From NCBI RefSeq assembly GCF_009730915.1, contig NC_052482.1:1240001-1304000 (forward strand): a stretch of DNA of 64,000 bases, read 5' to 3'. Below, in pieces: positions 1 through 12,007 of this stretch. Under the pieces are notes generated by a model that saw nothing but the letters and a program-made list of their open reading frames with translations, did not search any database and had not been told where the DNA came from. Position numbers and translations under genes: made by a program. The stretch comes from Dioscorea cayenensis subsp. rotundata (Eukaryota; Streptophyta; Magnoliopsida; Dioscoreales; Dioscoreaceae). Each line of letters opens with the position of its first letter. Position 1 is the first letter of the stretch.

Positions 1-48
1 ATCAAATTCCATCTCAAAAATCTCAGTCGAAATTTCTATGAATGGCAG

Positions 49-273
49 GTCATTGAGGCTGGAGCCAATGCTCTGGTTGCTGGTTCTGCAGTCTTTGGAG
101 CCAAAGATTATTCAGAAGGCATGGACTTTTTACCATATCTATTTATATAATAAAACATACTTTTATTTTTCGATTGTGTTGTCTTCTTGCATGTTTTCAC
201 CTGATGGTTTTCTGGCCTTGCAGCGATAAAAGGCATAAAGACAAGCAAAAGGCCAGTAGCAGTTCCAGCTTGA
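49..273 (+). CDS. RPE: Ribulose-phosphate 3-epimerase, 3' end (last two exons)
   Basis: Partial gene cut by the window start. RPE interconverts ribulose-5-phosphate and xylulose-5-phosphate in the Calvin cycle and pentose phosphate pathway; the plant enzyme of this type is usually plastidial. Exon 49-118 follows a GGCAG acceptor and encodes [20 protein letters not shown] then YSE, the C-terminal phosphate-binding end of the TIM barrel (AGSAVFG is the hallmark). The last exon, 224-273, encodes [16 protein letters not shown] and a TGA stop. The intron (119-223, 105 bp) begins GCATGG and ends TTGCAG. No GT donor restores the frame, so it is a GC-AG intron. Upstream exons and the transit peptide lie outside the window. 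The family call is secure; plastid location is inferred from the plant family. Confidence 0.9.
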
Positions 274-2650
274 AAATTCCTTGTAAAATAATCAGTGTGC
301 GAAATTTTACCAGCCCAATTCTGCTTCAGACTTCAGAGTAATATTCGTGAAGAAAAAAAAATTGGTGAAACGCATGTGATTTGAAATGTTACCATACATA
401 AATATCCGTTTCTGTTCTTGTAATTGCTCCATTATATTGTAATGATCATAGTAATTTTTATTTGGAAATATAGGAAAAACAGAAATGCATCATCTATTAC
501 TCCGTCTGCTTGGTATATATATTGACGTATGACGGTAGATTCACAAGCAATTTACTAGTCCTGAAAATCATTATCTCATTGATACTGGGCATGCTTGTCA
601 CAATTGCTTTAGTTATATAGTTAGACAACTATATTTCATATTTTGTTGGAACTTAGAACAAAAGCTCACTTGTCTTGCTTTCAAGTCTGATTTTGATGCT
701 GAATGATGAATTCCAATTTTGAAATCTCATTTTAGGTTTTTTTTAGCTAATACTGTTTTAATTGGTTTCTGATTGCAGAGAATAAGCCTCAAAAATTGAT
801 ATCGGCGTGTGACTCGGAAGATCAAACCTTTGATTTGGTGTTCATGTAAAATAATGATTTATATGGAAGAGATTGTGCAAATAATTTGTTGCTTGCACTG
901 ATAAGCAGGAACATTAATTTGTATTTGTTTGTGGTTTAATATATAGGGAATTTGTCAAATAATCTGCTTGTTTTTACCAAATTATCAGGTATTTGATGTA
1001 TACCCATGGTATATGTACATTATATTTCTTTCTAAAAGGGATAAATGTGCATTGTTTACACCAGAGGCTGTGGGTGTAGGGTATATGCTCTTTATGACAT
1101 TCATAGATAAAAATTCTAGTGATGTCCGTCTCTGAAATCTAACTGTTGCAAATCATCCATCTTGATAAATAATGTATATTATTTTCATCATAATCATTCT
1201 CCATGCAATTACTGCATGGGACAACCCTAGCTTCGTGTTATTATTATATTTTTTTCTTCATTTTTTATCTCTCTTTTTATTTTTTTTCTCTTTTTTTCGG
1301 TAGGTGCTCTATAAATGTTTGCAGATAATGAATGCCCGCAAAAAACATATTGCCATATATATATATATATATATATAAAGGCAGCAATAAACTAGAGATA
1401 ATTCTAATTGTAGTTGTATTTCACATCTCAATTTTATTTATATTACTCCCTAAACGTACTGATGTGATGGAATACTTATATATTTAGCATTAATTAATTT
1501 ATTTTAAAATTAGTGAAAAAAATGAGGGAGTGATACTTCACTAAAATAGTAGAAAATTAGTATCACTTCAATCATTTTAATGTTTATTTAAAAAATAAAA
1601 ACGTTGAAATAGAGATCATTTTAATAAAAAAATATTGAAATGAATCTAATTTAAAATCAAAAAAATGTTGAAAGGGTAGAAATGACATTTCCCTTGCTTC
1701 AACCAAAATAAAACATCTAAAATGAGAAAAAATTGAATCCACTACACTGAATTTTTCACCACTTTCCCCTTTAATTAACGCACCAAAAATGTAAGATTAA
1801 GGATAAATACAAAAGCAAAATAGTAATTTTAACAAAATACATAATAAATTTAACAAAAAAAAAAAAAATCAGAAGGCAACTTTATTTTGAATAGCATGGA
1901 GTCACGGACAGTGGGTAGTTGGAGACAAGATTTTTTATTGTTCTTTATTCAGAGTGAAGTGGAACATATCATGGTCCTTTCATATTAAGATTATTTTTAA
2001 AGATAATGCAATCATAAATGTAAGATTTTGTCTCGCTCATATATTTATAAATTCTTTCATGTTTACTATGATTTTTCTTACTCGTATTGGTCATACTTTT
2101 ATTTTTTTTTAAATAATAAATATAAAAAATATTACTAGCACTAAGTTTCGATAACCCAATGATATACACACGTACTGAATTGAAAGACAAAAGTTTGAAT
2201 CATTAATACTATTTATGATTTCGTTACATAGAAATATTTTTCATAACTTGTACATCTTCGTAGCTGTTTGTCTATTTGATAATTTTTTATATGAAATTGC
2301 TCATTGCTTTTTTGATTAAAAAAAAAAACAAAATGGTCCAAGAAACCACCCATAACAGCACACCATTCCATTAAAAAAAATTGACCAACAGTTCTTAACC
2401 ACCATCTCCCCCACAAACAATCACCAAACAAACATAATTTTTAAATGAGTTTCTTTTATACGTACGAAAAAAAAACCAGTTTTTAAAAGAAAAAACAGAG
2501 ACCTACGCAAACATAAACCTCTCCATCTCCATAACATCAGTCAAAAGAAGAAATAAAAAAATCAGTCAAATGGAAGGAATTGCTAAATAAATAAACATAT
2601 CATCAGTTTGCCTTGTCAACCCCAAGCAAATCCATGACTGATTGATGACT
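274..2650. other. RPE 3' UTR and AT-rich intergenic DNA
   Basis: No gene is supported here. The first few hundred bases are presumably RPE 3' UTR. A short (TA)n run lies near 1357-1377. A stretch near 1444-1545 starts TACTCCCT and ends AGGGAGTGATA, a weak inverted pair that might be a small MITE remnant. The small open frames are in low-complexity AT-rich DNA and show no recognisable protein. Confidence 0.6.
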
Positions 2651-2657
2651 CAATCTG

Positions 2658-3040
2658 ATGCACAAGCATCTCAGCAGAGAATTTGCAGTTTCAATCAGTT
2701 TTTTAAATGTGATTTCAGAAATGGTTTTACTCAATCTAATGCACATTCATCTCAGCAGAGAATTTTCAGTTTCAATCAGTTTTTTTAATGTGATTTCAGA
2801 AATGGTTTTACTCAATCTAATGCACATTCATCTCAGCAGAGAATTTTCAGTTTCAATCAGTTTTTTTAATGTGATTTCAGAAATGGTTTTACTCAATCTA
2901 ATGCACATTCATCTCAGCAGAGAATTTTCAGTTTCAATCAGTTTTTTTAATGTGATTTCAGAAATGGTTTTACTCAATCTAATGCACATTCATCTCAGCA
3001 GAGAATTTGCAGTTTCAAACAGTGATCTATTGTGATGCCA
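2658..3040. repeat. 81-bp minisatellite, about 4.7 units
   Basis: Direct tandem repeat with units starting at 2658, 2739, 2820, 2901 and 2982; the last is partial. Each full unit runs from ATGCACATTCATCTCAGCAG to ...TTTTACTCAATCTA. The middle units are almost identical and the outer ones are diverged, as expected from recent internal expansion. Because 81 is a multiple of three, one frame stays open for 125 codons. That is a by-product of the period: there is no recognisable protein and no gene context. Confidence 0.9.
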
Positions 3041-3550
3041 AAATGGTTTATCCACATTTCAAACATAATATATATATATATATATATATGTTAAAAAGAG
3101 GGGCATGAAAAGATGTGAAGAATGCATGCTTCATGACCACCAAAAAGGTCAATGGATGAAGCAAGCAAACATCATCTTCATCAAGAACAAAGTTCACAAA
3201 ATTCACATTTTATATAAACATGAAGTGGAAGCAGTCAAAAAGTAGAATCATGCTAAGCATGAAATTTCTATGAAAGCTGCTTTAGCCCCTCATGCTTGTC
3301 CCATGATGTTCAATGTGGTTGCAGACACATGAGGATGTACAAAATCATGAAAATGTCTCCATTTTTTTATTTTTTTGTGTCACTATTCTATGGAAAGATC
3401 ATACATTTCATTTTCAATACACACAACACTTGTTTGTGGTTCAGTATGGAGGTATATTAAAAGAACAGAACTGATTGATTAGATTGAAGATGATCACAAA
3501 TCCAACCATTGATAGACATATAATGTCAAGCAACATAAGAAACCCACTCA
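3041..3550. other. Intergenic, AT-rich
   Basis: Contains a (TA)n microsatellite at about 3069-3090. No coding or RNA feature is recognised. Confidence 0.5.
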
Positions 3551-4385
3551 AATATTGAAGAAAAGCAAGAACACAAGGTCTTACTAAAACCCAAATAAAC
3601 AGAAAAAGAAAAGCTGTTCATATTAAAATTCAATATCAACAGAAGCAACACCTAACACTAGCAAAAAAAAAATTGAAAACTAACAGTATTAGCACACAAT
3701 GCTAAATAGGCAGCATAGGATAATTAAATTGATACCATTCTCAAGAAAAGCAAGAACAGAAGGTCTTATAATGAAACCCAAAGAAACAGAATAACCAAAG
3801 CTGTTCATATTAAAATTCAGTATCAACAGAAGCAACACCAAACACTAGATATAAAATGGGAATTTTCAGTATTAGCACACAATTCTAAACAGGCAGCATA
3901 GCATAATCAAATTGATACTATTCTCAAGAAAAACAATCAACCAAAGAGCAGGATTGTATACCAAAGCTGCTGCTCCTGCTCCTGCTCCAGCCATACATAC
4001 ATAGGCCTTTCCATCCACACGCTAGAACAACAGACAGTCCCAGACAAATTGCTATTCAGATTCAATAGTTATATAAAAAAAAAAATTCAAGCAACACAAT
4101 CAACACAACCACAGATCAAGCTTCATCACAAAATATTGCTTCAATGGCACATGTTCTTCAACACAATAACACTAAAAATTCAGACAGTAAGCCACTGAAT
4201 TCTTAATCAAAAGCAAGAAGACAAGTAGTTCATATTAAGATTCAAAAGCAGAGGAACAGAAAAAGCAAAGTTTGTTCATATTAAAATTCAGCATCAACAG
4301 AAGAAAAACAGGAAACTTTTTCAGTAGTAGCACACAATTCTAAACAGGCAGCATAACATAATCAAACTCATACTTTTCTCAAGAG
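3551..4385. repeat. Diverged three-copy repeat downstream of the F-box gene
   Basis: Three related stretches share the same ordered landmarks: a segment like GCAAGAACACAAGGTCTTA, then TTCATATTAAAATTCA..ATCAACAGAAG, then CACACAATTCTAAACAGGCAGCATA and ATTCTCAAGA. They lie at about 3551-3743, 3744-3926 and 4205-4385. The first two abut; the third is separated by about 280 bp of unrelated sequence. The last copy ends about 50 bp from the F-box stop codon, so part of this array may be transcribed as its 3' UTR. Confidence 0.75.
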
Positions 4386-4434
4386 AAACCATCAAAGAGA
4401 GAGGAGTGAATACCGAGAAACTTCTTCTTGAGCT

Positions 4435-5412
4435 TTAGGTGTACATTGGTCTCTCCGTCCATGCCCCAGAGACATGGCCATTCTCACAAACATACGCACG
4501 AACAACAGGCTCTCCATCGTCATGGAAACCAAACACCCTTCTCAAGCAAAACGCAGAATGCAAGTCCCAAGTCTCTTTGCAAGCACAAAAAGCACAGCAA
4601 AGATCAATCTTGCTGCGATTCCCATCATTGATCGTCCTCCAAACCCTAGACCGCTTGAAATCCTTGAAAACACCCCTGAAAAGCATGTAATTCCGCTTCT
4701 CCTCTACATGGAGACAACCAGGCCAATCACAGATGTACAAGCAATCACCTCTGAACCTACTGGCGAGAAGCTTGTTCCCTTGCTCGCGGCTGAGATTCCA
4801 GACACCGGAGGCCAAGTGAGAATCAACATGGCCGGAAAGCTGGCGCTTTCGTTTCCTACACGGGGCTTGAACAACGGCATCGGCAGGAGGTTGAGGAGCA
4901 GGCGGGATCTGAGACTCCGAGACGTCGTAGACGGTGTCCAAATAGAGATCATCGAAGAGAGACCAAGAAGAGGAGGCAGATGAAGGATCAGAAGGGAGAG
5001 GGGGAGCCTGAGGCTTATTCCGTGGGAGAAAAGGGAGATCGGGGCCGATCTCAAGCTCAAGGCCGAAGTCAGAGTGCTCGAGAAGGACGCCGGCATGGAG
5101 GAGGCCAGGACAGCAGACGGAGAGCTTGTGGAGAGATGCCCAGCCACCGGGAGGGTCAGGAGATGAAGGTGAGAGAGGGACGAGGTCGGAGACGACGGAA
5201 GGGATGGAACGAGTGCACTTGGAGCGGCAGCAGACGTTGGAGACGAGGGTGGAGAAGCGGGAGGAGACGCAAGAGATGCGAGCCCAATCGCGTGGGTCGG
5301 CTTCGAGCTTGGCGAGGATCTTGAGTACGAGATCTTCGGAGAGAACGACGAAAGCTCCGAAGCTCTCCATCGCCGGCGAAGACGAAGACGATGAAGATGA
5401 AGTTTGAGACAT
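4435..5412 (-). CDS. EID1-like F-box protein
   Basis: Single-exon gene of 325 codons. F-box proteins are substrate receptors of SCF (SKP1-CUL1) ubiquitin ligases; the EID1-like (EDL) group has been linked to light, clock and ABA signalling. After a low-complexity serine run (residues 5-12), an F-box lies at about residues 22-60 (LSEDLVLKILAKL...WARISCVSSRF). The conserved C-terminal half follows: GGWASLHKLSVCCPG, HLASGVWNLSREQGNKLLAS, FRGDCLYICDWPGC, FKRSRVWRTINDGNRSKI, and a Cys-rich segment with CAFC and CKETWDLHSAFCLRR. It ends with VCENGHVSGAW. This matches the EDL2/EDL3-type layout and length as I recall it. The start is the first ATG in frame; a second Met at residue 15 is an alternative. 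Local GC is much higher than in the flanks. Which EDL paralogue this is cannot be settled here. Confidence 0.88.
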   Translation of the reverse strand: MSQTSSSSSSSSPAMESFGAFVVLSEDLVLKILAKLEADPRDWARISCVSSRFSTLVSNVCCRSKCTRSIPSVVSDLVPLSPSSPDPPGGWASLHKLSVCCPGLLHAGVLLEHSDFGLELEIGPDLPFLPRNKPQAPPLPSDPSSASSSWSLFDDLYLDTVYDVSESQIPPAPQPPADAVVQAPCRKRKRQLSGHVDSHLASGVWNLSREQGNKLLASRFRGDCLYICDWPGCLHVEEKRNYMLFRGVFKDFKRSRVWRTINDGNRSKIDLCCAFCACKETWDLHSAFCLRRVFGFHDDGEPVVRAYVCENGHVSGAWTERPMYT

Positions 5413-5768
5413 TTTCTTGGAATTTTTGGAAATTTAAGAGATAATTAAGAAAAATTATTTAAAAAATTAAAAAAAAAAAGGGGAAATTAAGGGAAGGGAG
5501 AGGAAGGAGAATGATGGAAGTTGAGGTTGTATGGAGTTTTTAAAGATTAAAATTAAAAAAATAGAAATAAAAATAGAAAAGGTGTATCATTTAATAAGAG
5601 TTTTTGAATAATTATTGAGTTTGTGAAGAAGGGAAAGAAAGGAGATTTTTTGGGGGAGAAGGGAAAGGGATGGAAGTGAGAATTAGGCTGAGGGTTGAGA
5701 CCAAGGAGGTATTTGTAGGGAAATTTTAATTATTATTTTAATAAATTAGAAAAAATAAAAATAAATAA

Positions 5769-5809
<41 letters not shown>

Positions 5810-6430
5810 GAAAATTTTTATGTAAAAAATGAGAAAATTTTTAAGTAAATGGGAATATAAAGCTGAGAAGTAAATAATTGAAGTACGTTAATAAATTTTT
5901 TTTTTCTACGGTGGATCCATCTTTCAGAATAAAATCTCGAGTGTTGCAAAAAAATAAATCCTTTTTCATTATATATTTTTTATATATAAAACTTTAAATC
6001 ATTTGATTATGTGATCTAAATTACTATTGTTTTATTTTAGTATAAAATTTGTTATGTGTATATATTGATAAAATCTAAAAACGTTTATAGATCTACTGTT
6101 AAATTTAACTTGAACTGTTGTAAAACATGAGTACTATAATAATTTTTTTTAACAGTTAAAAATTATGATAAACAGTATTTTTTAAATAATAACACTATAA
6201 AATAAAATGTATAGTGTACGGTATTTAAAATATTTTGGTCCATTAAATCATTGATCTAAACAGTAACATCATGATTTAGACCATTTAAACTGATTTACAC
6301 CTCTAATAAGAAAAAAAAAATTATAAACACACACACTCTCTCACTTAACCCATCCACACAAATATAATTTTAAGTACTATTTACCACGTCATTTTGTTTA
6401 CGTTTTCTCCACACATATTATATATATATA
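5413..6430. other. F-box upstream region and AT-rich intergenic DNA
   Basis: Region 5' of the F-box gene. Purine-rich on the + strand up to about 5700, so a pyrimidine-rich leader is expected on the gene strand. It holds a (TA)n(GA)n microsatellite at about 5769-5806 and a (TA)n run at about 6418-6437, which marks the left edge of the duplicated block. No coding sequence seen. Confidence 0.5.
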
Positions 6431-6812
6431 TATATATGAATATATAAATAGAAAGGGTAAAATAGTGAAATTGAAAGTGGATGATGAGTTGGTGGTGTTG
6501 GAGAGGTGGGGGAAAAAAGGGGCAGCAATGCCCAGATAACCTCAGCCACAAGAACATAAAAAAGAGAGAGTAAGTGGTATGTGGGATTCAGGGGGCCTGT
6601 TTCTCATATCTTCGGTTTTTATTTTTATTTTTATTTTTTTTTAAGTTGATAAATCATCGATTTAACACTAACGTACTAACACCGTTGATTTTTTTTAGCT
6701 CGCTTATTGTCAATTTTGACAAACTGATTTTAGATCCGGTCAAAATTGTTAACTCTTGAGCGCCAAATGACATTGAGATAGATGATTTATTTTGTGATAA
6801 TTTTAAATGTTT

Positions 6813-7979
6813 TACATTAGTTCCTCGAGGGTGTGGTTTGTGGGTGATTAAGTAGCACTAATTACTTTCATAGAAGTCTCGCAAAGCCAATAAAGAAAAA
6901 GCACAAACAAACACGAGGAGACACACAGCGTTGAGTGCCTGGGTTCGGTCACTCACTGCGTGCGGGGTGCCAGGAGATAAGCAATCCCAGCTCAAAAGGG
7001 TAAAAAATAGATGAGTCTGAAGCATCGTCGCCGCTCTCACATGATAAAAGCTCACTTTCACTCTACAGATTGTTTTGGTGCTCACTGGCTCTCCTCGAAA
7101 GAGTCACTCAGAGTCACCCTTGCAGATCTACGAGCGAGAGTAAAGCTATATAGGCAGCGCCAGCGTCCCAAATATAGCACATACCTCTTTTAGAATCTCA
7201 TGGCTACTAATTTAAAAAGCACTGCTTAAAAATTAGTGCATTGCGACTCCTGTTGTAACATAAGTTTGCAACATGTACATCTGCTGGCGACTTGGCGGAG
7301 TTAGGTTACGTTGCGGACGACCTCGAGACCCATCAACCTCCAGGTCAGTGCTTAGTCCAGGGGTCGATGCGATCAAAATCTCCCAGATCCATTGCGTAGA
7401 CTAGCCTACCTCCTCGGGTTCCTCATCGCAGGGTCCCTCGCATGAGGCGCCACGTCCTTGTCGTCTTTCATGAAACTTGCCAAACTTCTCCTAAATTTGG
7501 TCTTGAAGATTCTCGAAAACTTGATCTTGATTCACCCAAGTTTGGTCCTCGAATCTTCTTGGTTAATAGACTTGATGATTCTCGTCAGGATTTTTCAAAT
7601 CATATCTCCTTCATTCACTACCTGAATAGATCTTTTCTTTTAATTAAAGCTCCATAGTATTTTTGTCTTCAATCAAATCACCCTAAATATGGTCTCGATA
7701 TGATCTTGTCTTCGAGTTGTAAGGCATTGCAAAAATAACTCCATCAAGATCTTTAAGATGAAACTGCATGATCTTGAAGATATTTGGCTCCATGTATTGA
7801 GACTTACTTAAAAATATCTTCGCCCATGATCTTGAGATGTTTTGCCTTGCACTCCAGAGTCTCGCTTGCATGGTATCCATGTCTTTGCACGTCATCGATT
7901 ATCTTTGTCGCCGGTTTGCTTGACGTCGACATGTACAGGTGTCAGAATCATGCGATAAATAGTCGCGGTTGCACTTGCG
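6813..7979. mobile_element. Insertion present only in block copy 1 (unclassified)
   Basis: About 1.17 kb that interrupts sequence continuous in copy 2 near 42980. Copy 2 reads AAATGTTTCAAATAC where copy 1 reads AAATGTTT...GTTTCAAAATAC, leaving a possible 4-bp GTTT duplication at the junctions. The insert is more GC-balanced than its surroundings and has no long frame. I see no convincing terminal repeats, so the class is unknown. Deletion from copy 2 is the alternative. Confidence 0.6.
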
Positions 7980-8734
7980 GTTTCAAAATACTTTCAAACT
8001 TTATTGATGTTTTTCATTTTATGGAGATGGATGATCATCTTGATCAAGTGATATGTTTTTTGTGCTGTCTTTTTATTATATTATCTTGTCATTTTTGTTT
8101 TATTTATAATTTTTTTTATTTTAAATAAAATAATAGTTTATTCACTTAAAAATATTACAAATTCAAATATTAACGTGCAAAAATAGAAAACTGGAATTGA
8201 AATAAATATATATATGTATATATATTTTATGATAGTGATATATTGAGTTATTTCTGTAATGGGAGTGATATATTGAGTTTAGTTATAAGATAATTCATTT
8301 TTTTTATAAATAAATAAGCTACATAAAAGATTATAGATATGTGAAGAATTAATATTTCAACTCACTTGTATTTTTACACTCCATATTTTAAGGTTTGAGC
8401 CAACCTCTTCAATAAAAATATGAAAATCTCATACATGAGACTCTGATATTAATAAACTAAAAGGTTGTTGTTAATAATAGACTAAAATATTGTTATAATC
8501 ACTATTAATAGTACACGATATACATATGTATGCACTATTTTTTATATGTGTATTTATAGGGTATGTTGATTGGACTAAATCTAAAATCTAGTATTTATTA
8601 TTTTAACTTTTCATTAAAAAGCTATCATTCATGAAGAAGTGTACAGTGGAGTTGTACATAGTTTTGGAAGGTCTAAAAAAAAATTGAAGATTATGATTAG
8701 GAACTTGGGTATGTCAACTTTTCATGAACAAAAA

Positions 8735-8776
<42 letters not shown>
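8735..8776. repeat. (TTA)n microsatellite
   Basis: Uninterrupted ATT/TTA run of about 14 units. The counterpart at 43735-43783 is longer and preceded by a longer A run. Confidence 0.9.
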
Positions 8777-8777
<1 letters not shown>

Positions 8778-9920
8778 AGAATGTTGAGGTTTGATTGTAA
8801 AAATATTATTTATGCATACTTGTTTACTATATAAGATCATTTTTGATAATTGGGAGATTTTTTTTCCTTAAATAAGTATGACTATGACAATACATGGCCA
8901 TTAGTCACATTACAAACTCCTGTTTGACCTATATATGTATATATATATATATATTAATATAAACACAAAGGTTTGATGATATATTATAATAATGGAGTAC
9001 TGACTATGGAAGCAAGCAATGGATTGTGATAGCCAATAATGGATTGGATTAGGGGAAAAAATGTGTGGTTCTCACACTGTGGTGTGATGGGAAGAGATGA
9101 GATGCAAATGTTTATTTATTTATTTTGATAAAATTGCAGACAAAATTGGGAGATGGGTTTTTATATAAAGGATAAATAAAAGAAAAGAAAATGTTAAATT
9201 AATTATATATATAATGTAAGTATTACCAAAAAAATTTCAAAGGTAATAAAATGCTGCCAGAAGACAGACAAATATAAAAGCGCAACAGTTATAGTGGTTT
9301 AACAATCTAATAAAAATTTAACATGTGGGTTGACTAACATATGAGGTAATGAAGACGTAACATATATGCTCAAGATAATATATCAGAGACTATAACCCTA
9401 TAATAGTAAGTCTCCTATGCTATGTAACTCTGTAAAAATAGAGAATGTGACTCATCTGAACCAAAATCCACACCCAAACTCAATAAAATAATGAATAAAT
9501 AATATTATACAATATTAGTCACGAGCACAAGATTTATAATACCTAAATATACACTGCTAAATGCCTTCCCAGTTACTAGTTACCACTTGCACTAAGCAAG
9601 TGTGGCGTGTTACTCAAAGTCTAAAAAGCATCAATGAATTGAGAAGTCATCAAAAGTGCTTTCTTTTAGTACAACAAAAGCAATAGATTTTTATTTTAAA
9701 AAATATTACACATTCAAGCCAATTATAATGTAATTAATCTAGTTAACATGATTAATTACAACAAGTGCAAATAGATGAAAAAAAAAGACATCGAAACACA
9801 TGATAAATAGTTTGTATTCGACAACACTGATCAATGGTACAATGAATACAATCCTTGTTTAACATCAAAGAAGATATGTTGGTGAGTTTCAAAAATTAGT
9901 GGATTTTATTATGTTTTATC

Positions 9921-9970
9921 TATAATATAATATAATATAATATAATATAATATAATATAATAAATATAAT
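9921..9970. repeat. (ATAAT)n pentanucleotide array
   Basis: About nine TATAA units followed by a slightly degenerate unit. The counterpart in copy 2 (44913-44956) is shorter. Confidence 0.9.
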
Positions 9971-11424
9971 AAAAAATAAAAGCTTTGGTTGGTATAGTAA
10001 GAAGACATATTTGTGACTAGGATTTTGAGAGATTATATAGCAAGAGCTCATAAAAGATATAGAATGAAATGCTATTCCATTCTAGTTTTTAGAATTTATA
10101 TGTAAATATTAAATGACAACTTTATTCTTGTTTCTTTATTCTGATTTCATTATTCATCGGCCAATGTGATAAGTTGGAATAAATTAATATATATAATTTT
10201 GAAATATATTTAATTATAATTATAAAAGATTTATTTATTTTATTTGTGTTTAATATATAGTTAAAAAATAATAATTAATAATCTTTTAGTTAAAAACAAA
10301 ATAAATCATTAACCTTCTACATATTTTATAATATATAATATCATAGTTTTTTGCATACATACTCCTACAAAAATCTAATATTACACATATACATTCACAA
10401 ATTTCCTTGTTTCATATATATAAAAGAAATTATATATATATATATATATCTATATATAGCAAAAAAAAAATATGACCCAAGTTAAAATACTAAAAAAAAT
10501 TAAAAATGATAAATTAAAATAAATTAAAAAGAGGGACAAATAATATTTGACAAATTCTGAGTGGTAAATAATTTTTTTAGCTTTTAAAAACTTCAAGTAA
10601 ATGAGAATGAGAGTATCTGAAAATTCTTTTGCAATCAACCCCTTAAATATTGGATAATTGGTTTAATTATGAACACAATACCTTTCATTCATTTATTTAT
10701 TTTAATTTAGAAAACGTATATAATAAAATTTATTTTGTTAAATAAAAATTTTAAATATCAAAATAAAATAAAAATAACTAATGACTAACCAACGTGTCTA
10801 TTTCTTATGCAAACACATTAGATATGGATTTATCTTTTTATATTCATAATAAAACAATGAGAAAATTACTGTTTACCCATCGTGAATTTCAAATATTTTT
10901 AAACAATCCCTCCAACTTTGGTAAACCCCGGACAATACTTCTGTTATTGTTTAAGTTTCCTTTTACCCCCTATCGTTCACTTCAAATGGGTCCATGTTAT
11001 GAAATTCCATTTTTACCCTTGAAAATGGTCGGAAAAAAACCACCCAATCACATCATGTCTGACCTTTATACATATAATTTTGCATTTTTTTTGCCTTTCT
11101 GCTTGTTTTTTGTCAAACAAAGTTTAGAAGGCTCATCACACCTTCTTCTTCTTCTTCTTCTTCTACTCATTTGGTTTGTTCGATTTGAGTTCTGTTGATT
11201 TTCTGATAAGGTGAGAATTTCTTCGTTGCTCTCACTTTGATCATTTTGCGGGAGAAAGGGAGTAACCCAATTTATAAAAATGCAGGTTTATTATTGAGAG
11301 TTTTTGTGGTATTGCTAGATAGAACAGGGAGGGACGAGTGCTAATGTTCATAGCGCTGACTTCTTTGGAATCGGTGGTAGCTGAGATATGTGAGCGATGA
11401 GGTCTCAATGTTTCCCGTGTCAGA

Positions 11425-12007
11425 ATGAAGTATATCACACCCGATGGATATAAAATGGTTTGTCCAATAAGCGAGGTTGACTTCAGCGGTGTCACGTGTA
11501 CTCTATCTTCGAAATCTGTTGTAGTCGATCTTGTTGTCGAGGGACGAGCGATGTGCCATTGTCGAATCATATTAAAAATGAGTTCCTTTTGTTGTAAAGT
11601 TCTTCTCTTTTATGTTTATCTAGTTGTATAAGTTAATTATTATTTAACTATGCCATCTCTGTTTAAATATATTACGTTTCCATTTAAACATTGTCTTCTC
11701 CGTTTAATTTATCATTTATACATTTTATGTCTCTGCTTAAAATATTGATCGTTTTCATTTAAACTGAAGTGTTGGTGGGAATTCGGATTCTGCGAGCGTT
11801 ATAGTCCCACCCCATGGCGACCCTGACGGTGTGGGATGCCTTATTTCCTAGTCAGATCAATTTGAAGTGTTGCGACCCAATGTTCATTGATTTATTAGCG
11901 GCTACTTCACCGTCGAAAATTACAAACTGGCGTATAAAGAAGCTATATTCCCCATACCCGACAATGAGAAGCCTACGGACGAGAATCACGAAACTGTCAC
12001 CGATTAG
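11425..12007 (+). pseudogene. MuDR-type transposase remnant (SWIM and C-terminal part)
   Basis: Two short pieces look like the C-terminal portion of a Mutator transposase. Piece one (about 11425-11570) encodes VVVDLVVEGRAMCHC, resembling the start of the SWIM zinc finger, where a hydrophobic VxDL precedes CxC; the second half of the finger (CxH) is not found. Piece two (11891-12007, 38 codons and a stop) encodes YFTVENYKLAYKEAIFPIPD, like the segment that follows the SWIM finger in these enzymes. An AT-rich TTTAAAC array lies between them, where an intron could be. The DDE catalytic core is not recognisable. The assignment rests on motif memory only. Confidence 0.5.

Larger units (their letters stand above)
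7980..10849. other. Gene-free AT-rich DNA in block copy 1
   Basis: No gene recognised. It contains a (TTA)n microsatellite (about 8735-8776), TA-rich runs near 8935-8955 and 10434-10456, and an ATAAT pentanucleotide array (9921-9970). All recur in copy 2 with different repeat lengths. Confidence 0.5.

Noticed and set aside
1444-1545. Small MITE with TACTCCCT / AGGGAGTGATA ends
   Set aside because: The inverted match is short, no target-site duplication is clear, and no second copy was seen in the window.
2658-3035. 125-codon open frame as a repeat-protein gene
   Set aside because: The frame exists only because the minisatellite period is 81 bp. There is no recognisable family and no promoter or homologue-like features.
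4474-5407. Several plus-strand open frames opposite the F-box gene
   Set aside because: They are antisense shadows of the GC-rich F-box coding sequence, which has clear family motifs on the minus strand.
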